This document shows positions 34,370 to 64,000 of a DNA stretch of 64,000 nt, one piece after another. The position numbers and the translations under genes were made by a program. Source of the DNA: Aporrectodea caliginosa (taxonomy: Eukaryota > Annelida > Clitellata > Crassiclitellata > Lumbricidae); NCBI GenBank assembly GCA_020284085.1, contig JACEVL010000034.1, positions 405,001 through 469,000 of the forward strand. The letters run 5' to 3'. Each line of letters begins with the position of its first letter. Within the stretch, counting starts at the first letter, position 1. The notes beneath the pieces are model-generated. The model did not search any database, was not told the origin of the DNA, and saw nothing but the letters and a program-made list of their open reading frames with translations.

Positions 34370-35520
34370 AGTAACTTATTGAGATTTTAAAAAATAAAGA
34401 ACGTCACGATTCCTTTTTATTAAAAATGCAGAAGTTGTAGAGTCGTGTCTGTTAGCCAAGAAAATCTATAGCAGATTTGTTTGTCTACTGAGACGACTTT
34501 TCGCTTCGCAATTCAGGATAAAGTAGGCCTAGGTCTACATTTCAAAGTAGACTTAGCAGAAAGAACGTCAGATAAAGCTCGTCTTGTGTACTTTTTAGAG
34601 AACTTGGATCATCTGAAAGTCGAAATTATAAAGCAACATCACGATCCTGTTTTCTGAACAGACCAGCACTTGTACTGTAATGCAATTCACCAATGAACAG
34701 TATAGGCTTTGTTGTTCGCAGCTTTATAAGGCACTTCAACTCGTGCAGTAACTTCAGATCGCAGAAGTTAGTCGCCGACTGAAGAGTACCGAGTGTTCTA
34801 TACATCACCGCTTCAGCGTCTTGCAATACTACATCAGAGCCAAGGTGACAGCCCTACTGGGTTCATCATTCGAAGTAAGTTTCATCTTTAATGGATAATA
34901 CGTTTGATGTCTTCAATTTCAAATAAATTCAACAAACAACTGAAATCGTTTTAAGAAGCATCTGGGTATTCCCAGATTCTGGCGAATTAAGTTTTTCAAC
35001 AATTCAAGTGAACTACTTTGCCAGAATAACTACTATTAGGTTTTTGCTGAACTAGTGCTCCATCCCGGCTCAGATAAAAAAAATGAAAACAGCGATCGCG
35101 CTTTGCCTGTGCAAGTATCATCCCGGGAACAAGAGGATGGCTCCTTTCTTCATCTTCTGAAACTAACACATTGAAGTCGCTTAAACTACAAACCCATGGC
35201 CAACTCTCGAGATTAGCTTAAGTGAATGCTCTTGTTCATTTTTTTCGTAGCAACGTTATCTTCTTAGCCTCGGCATATAATAACGGGTGGCCAGTCCTCT
35301 CCCTCGTCGTCTCGTCTTCTGACCGACAGTTTACGGTCCGTTAACTCATTATGGATGAGTTTGCTAGAGGAGCACGCGGAGCATAAATCGTGAAAACAAG
35401 TTTATGCCTAGCGGCGATTTGAACCCCGACATCTCGGTTGATAGTTCACCACGCTAATCACCACAAAAAAATCCAGCACCCCGAATTGCTTAAAACGCGC
35501 AATATTATGTGGTTTGATAT
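34370..35520 (+). other. Upstream region of gene 2, possible first non-coding exon
   Basis: A donor-like site cgaagtaagtttc lies at about 34868-34880 and could pair with the acceptor at 35680, giving a 5' UTR intron. No core promoter was confidently recognised. Confidence 0.3.
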
Positions 35521-35536
35521 GTACATACATACAATG

Positions 35537-35568
<32 letters not shown>

Positions 35569-35625
35569 CATACATTGCTCATACATACATACACACATAC
35601 ACGCATACACGCATACATACATACG
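35520..35625 (+). repeat. (CATA)n microsatellite
   Basis: Interrupted catacata and cacgcata repeats between the possible 5' UTR exons of gene 2. Confidence 0.9.
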
Positions 35626-35716
35626 GTCCTATACTTTCCTGAATACAATACATGTACATGTGATGTGCATTTTCTTTCAGACGAAGCAGAATAGAAGTAG
35701 GTCGTAAAAACAGAAA

Positions 35717-60104
<24,388 letters not shown>

Positions 60105-60948
60105 TGGAACAACAACTCCTCGGCCCGCTACACTGAATGCTGGAAACACTACTCAGTCAACTACAAGAGCACCATCTAATGGAACAACAACTCCTCGGCC
60201 CGCTACACTGAATGCTGGAAACGCTACTCAATCAACTACAAGATTGCTTTCTAATGGAACAACAACTCCTCGGCCCGCTACACTGAATGCTGGAAACACT
60301 ACTCAGTCAACTACAAGAGCCATCTAACGGAATAACAACTCCTCGGCCCGTTCAATAAATGCTGGAAACTTCCCTGAAACAACTACGACTAAGCGATCCA
60401 ATGGAACAACCACTCTTCGACTAGTTACAATGAATGCTGGAAATAGTTCCTCGTCTTCTCCATCAGCTCCATAACAGTCAACGAAAAACAGCCAAAATCC
60501 ATCGTTCCCTACTTCACCCGGCTCCGCAATTGAAACAGCAATAAACTCGAAACACTTCTCAATAAACTATTAATTTTCTCTACATCTAGCAAATATCCAT
60601 TCAGCAAACAAATACATCACCGCCATAATGATCTCTGGACGACCATCCAACCTTACTAGCCCAAAACAGATGAACACTGAAAATCCACATGGTTCGAACA
60701 GCACTGCTTAAGAAACCAGTGGATATTAGGCTAATCAGTCTAACATTTCATTCCGTTAACGATTGATCAAGTGCCTGCAAATCAAATCACAAACCATTCC
60801 GCAACTGGCCACTTAAATCTTTGCAAATTTAACAGCGATCAATCAAAGTCCAGTAAAGCAGACGAACACCCCACCACTTTGAACCAACGGCTACAATTAC
60901 CTTAGACACTACAATGCACTACTACGATTAGAGTCTTCTTGCGATCTG
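60105..60948 (+). other. Gene 2 3' UTR, including out-of-frame tail repeats
   Basis: After the premature stop the remaining mucin-like units run to about 60475. Then comes non-coding sequence paralogous to 21740-22190 ('ccataacagtc.acgaa', 'gatgaccatc', 'caagt.c..gcaaatcaaatca'). Confidence 0.6.
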
Positions 60949-61112
60949 TATCGGAACGCTTATTAATTAATCTAACTTGGCACCTTTTCCAAACTCCGAC
61001 TGTAAACATATCTGAATCCTTGTTAAACTAAGAACCAGCTTTCATTGTAACAAGTTGCGTCTGTGACAACTTGCTTATTCAGAATAAACGATTATTGATT
61101 GATTGATTGATT
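60949..61112 (+). mobile_element. Short retroposon-like insertion with (ATTG)n tail
   Basis: Absent from the gene 1 paralogue ('cttgcgacctagagtaagcttg' at about 22180). Flanked by GATCTG on both sides (60943-60948; 61113-61118) and ending in attgattgattgatt. It has an A/T-rich body without ORF and is probably a SINE or a truncated LINE end. Confidence 0.6.
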
Positions 61113-61119
61113 GATCTGC

Positions 61120-63240
61120 AGTAAGCTTGATACTTATATCCGTAATGAATATTTTAGCATTTATTAATTTTGCCTGCAACTCTTCAAGGAAACCTATGGT
61201 ATCTATCTTTATTTTAATACACCTGTATTTGTTTTGCTTAAGATTTCTTATTAAAAATAGAAGACAAAATTTTATTTTGATTCAGAAGAGTTTCGTTAAA
61301 TATTAGAAACATAATATAGTAGATTTCAATTGAATTGCAAGTTGTATCAAAGCTCAGAAAACTATTAATTTGCTTTCCAATCTTAGCAGCTAATGTTACA
61401 TTTTCCTATGTTATAATGTTCAAATATGTATTTTTTATATATCTTAGCAGTTTCGTCTCTATATATGCAGAACTAGACCCTTTAAAGATTAGACTGAATT
61501 GATTTCTCTGTTGTAAATTAAATTTAACTGAACACACAAACCTGCACCCCTAACTCGATTTACAGCTTCCATATTGCTTACTCACCCATAAGCTGCCGCT
61601 CAGTCTTATTGAACAGTACTGATATTTGGGATATTGACCTCATAACGCATTGATTTTTAGCACAGTCGATGATGTTATGTTCAATAGATAGCGGCGTGAC
61701 AGAAGCTCCTAAATTGTAATAATCCATGTACATGTAGTCAACAAGTACGTATGCGTATGTAAAAACAAATTGCATAAGGTATCTTTTGAATTGAACATGT
61801 AACATTTCGTTGAATATATATATTGCTATGTGTGCTGGTGTTTTAATTTGCTTCTCTGTATCAAGAATAAAGCACTTCTTTAGTGGAATATTTACTAGGC
61901 AAACTAATGCTGTTATTGCGTTAACTTTCTAATTGATTTGATGCTTGAATAAATGAATTTAAATCTTTGGTTGCCTGGTACGTCTTATTTAGTTATATTC
62001 AAAATCGGCGGTTTCCTTACAGTATACAATAAATAGAGGATGAGCAGTGCCTTAAGCTTGCCATGAGGCAGCCATGGATACGTAGTTTTAGCGACCTCAT
62101 ATTCGGCATATGAAGACGGATGCTATTGAACAATCGCTAAGCGTTGAAGCAATTGCATGGCATTTCCAGCGAAATTAAGACGCATCAGAGGCAATTCTTT
62201 TGAAAGGCAATGCAGATGAAAGGTTGAAATATTGTTGAAATTCGTAGGCTACGTATATGGTCAGTCATTAAACATAATAAGTGCACAATTGCACATTATA
62301 TAAAACTACTAATGAGTACACATTAGAAAGAGTTAATTTAGGCCCGATCAAAAACCAAATGCGATTGGTTCGCGCTAGATCACATTACAAGTTTCTTTTA
62401 TAAACAGTCATAATGTGAAGAATTTCACACTGTAACTTGTGATTAGAAATTAGCTTGAACAACAGTAAACAACCAATGTGGATTATAAAAGCTAGGTACA
62501 GCCACCTAGTGTCGCATCAAAATCAATTAACAAAATTTCACTCTCTAACCATGTTTTAACCAATTCGACGAACAATAGACAATTGAGTAGGACTACTAGA
62601 ATCAAATGGCACCTTAAACTCAATCAACACTAAGCAACCAACGTGGACCACGAGAGCCAAATAAATGCAACCAGATTGTTCCATTTGAAAATCTAAAATT
62701 ATGTGCAACCAAATTGTGTTACATCAAAACCAGTAATTAAACATCACATTACAACTTAAGTTTACAATTAACTCTAATAATAATAAACAATTTTTTTGGG
62801 CAAGAAAAGCTAAATACAACCAATCAGTGTCACTCAAACAACGACAGCGAATACTGGTAGATCACAAAAACCAAATGAAACCAACTTGGGTCATATCAAA
62901 ATCAACTTGTGTCACAATCAACAATAAAACTTCACTTTACAAAGTGTTTAAGTTTACTTAAGAAGTAATAGAAAATCCCAAATGCAGCCAACATATGTCA
63001 TAATAAACAATAAAACCTTCACATTACAGTATGTGTTAAAAAACAGTAACAGAGAATCCTGGTGGACCATGAGAACCACAATAACTAGATACAATCAACA
63101 TGTACCATATCAAGGTCAGCTACAAGTAGAAGCTGGATTTATGAGGACATTAAAACAATTTGCCAACGTAAACTGCGGGAGAAGCGAAATTTGAACATTA
63201 TCTCATAACGACATGATTGTCCCGTAGTTTACGATGCCGA
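61120..63240 (+). other. Gene 2 3' flank, paralogous to 22190-23890 and 27050-27540
   Basis: Matching landmarks in the same order include 'catgaggcagccatgg' (gene 1: ctgaggcagcaatatg), 'atggcatttccagc', 'cacactgtaacttgtgatta' and, at 63050-63180, 'agagaatcctggtggacca' (gene 1: 27402). Degenerate minisatellite units with caaccaacttg lie at 62690-63040. No gene is seen. Confidence 0.65.
61866..61871 (+). terminator. Candidate polyadenylation signal of gene 2
   Basis: AATAAA in tatcaagaataaagcac, conserved with the gene 1 copy at 22946. Confidence 0.4.
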
Positions 63241-63720
63241 ATTATTTTAATGTCTTCAGTGCCTCACTTAACGTTGGTAAGTAAACAGCGTACCAATCAA
63301 TGTCCATGACAACTGTCATCAATAGAGTTTCAACTTCATAAACAAATTATTTTCATCGATCAAACTTCTATTTATTATAAAATTACTTTTATCAATCCAA
63401 TTTGATTTAAGCAATAACTTGCGTTTAGAGTTCTGTGGAAATGCTTTATTAATCCGTTCCCAATCGGCTGGTAACTAGATGTTAGGAGTTTATCTATCTT
63501 TAATAACTTGCAAGCTCATGGAATATATCTCCCTCGAAATTCGTTCCCTAGTCAGTAAGTATCTCTATCGATGCACCGTACATTACGATTACATTTTCGG
63601 CCAGAGTCCGAATCGCCTCGACAAACTTCACCAAGTTGCCCATAACCTTCAGGATGTATTCGTATCCAAGGGGATTTGGACCGGCTTCTCACTTGTGCCC
63701 TGGTCCTCCTGATTCCCAGT
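63240..63720. other. Unassigned sequence at the window end
   Basis: Open stretches on both strands (63479-63712 + ; 63770-63552 -) have no recognisable motif. They may belong to the retroelement that follows. Confidence 0.3.
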
Positions 63721-63723
63721 TGA

Positions 63724-64000
63724 CATCCTGTTATTCTCGTATGGGCGAGCTTGATATACTCGTTCCTCATAGCCCGGGCAATACCAATTGCTCAACACCA
63801 TCTAGCGTCTTCCGATAAATCACCCCCTCACGCAGAAACGACTGATCCTTCTGATACCAGCATGTTTTTAGGGCGGCAGACAAATAACAGGACTGACGGA
63901 CGTCCCACCGCCGAAGAGATTAGGAGACGAGGCCTTTGCTTTCTGTGCTTATCTCCAGATCACAGGGCTAACATGTGTGCGAAGAATAAGCAGAACAAAG
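63724..64000 (+). CDS. Partial retrotransposon gag-like frame with a zinc knuckle, runs off the window
   Basis: An open frame from after a stop at 63721-63723 to the window end. The end reads TAEEIRRRGLCFLCLSPDH followed by RANMCAKNKQNK. C-x2-C-x4-H-x4-C is a zinc knuckle of the kind found in retrotransposon nucleocapsid (gag) proteins. The upstream residues are unrecognised, and the true start and family (LTR or other) cannot be told from 277 bases. Confidence 0.45.

Overview
This is a window of an animal (invertebrate metazoan) nuclear genome, not a bacterial or viral one. Genes are split into short exons by GT-AG introns. The window also holds several non-LTR retrotransposons (LINEs), tRNA-derived SINEs, terminal-inverted-repeat (TIR) transposons and long TATG, TAG and ATT microsatellites. 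I cannot name the phylum. The CUB and Ly6/uPAR (LU) domains, the L2/CR1-like LINEs and the chromodomain-integrase element fit many marine invertebrates.

Two related genes on the + strand dominate. Gene 1 (346 to 21667; its 5' end lies before the window) is a tandem array of phase-1/phase-1 exons. Each middle exon carries the second half of one 12-cysteine LU three-finger domain, a Ser/Thr/Asn-rich linker, and the first half of the next LU domain. Eleven consecutive LU domains can be counted. Four units of about 1.7 kb are nearly identical, introns included, and show a two-unit (3.4 kb) higher-order pattern. Gene 2 (35717 to 60104) starts with a clear signal peptide. It then has three modules of the form [CUB in two exons, 8-cysteine exon, LU], of which the first has lost its LU domain, and it ends in a 25-residue mucin-like repeat. 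No transmembrane segment is visible in either gene, so both products look secreted and glycosylated. The genes are tandem duplicates: their last exons, 3' flanks and a downstream 90-bp minisatellite are all paralogous.

The rest is mostly mobile DNA, and the paralogous introns serve as 'empty sites' that define several insertions precisely. 9.2-16.2 kb is a nest: an outer element with 420-bp TIRs and a perfect 8-bp target duplication (hAT-like), an inverted duplication of a transposon gene, a decayed piggyBac copy, and a 2.1-kb TIR element with an AT-only core. LINE copies lie at about 17.3-18.5, 19.2-21.2, 23.9-27.0, 36.0-38.4, 40.0-40.6, 46.1-46.5, 52.0-55.5 (split) and 55.7-57.8 kb. A fold-back element (52128 to 54859) with arms of about 0.9 kb sits inside a LINE reverse transcriptase. 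It carries one intact 293-codon ORF resembling the DUF8207-type proteins of integrase-bearing elements, and each arm holds an outward-facing chromodomain fragment. An 817-bp TTAA-flanked piggyBac-type MITE swollen by a TATG microsatellite lies at 58055-58871.

The most interesting signals are the homogenised LU array, an exon fusion that deleted a LU domain in gene 2, frameshifted C-terminal tails in both paralogues, the fold-back element with its unusual 30-bp flanking duplication, and an excess of the octamer TAGGCCTA.
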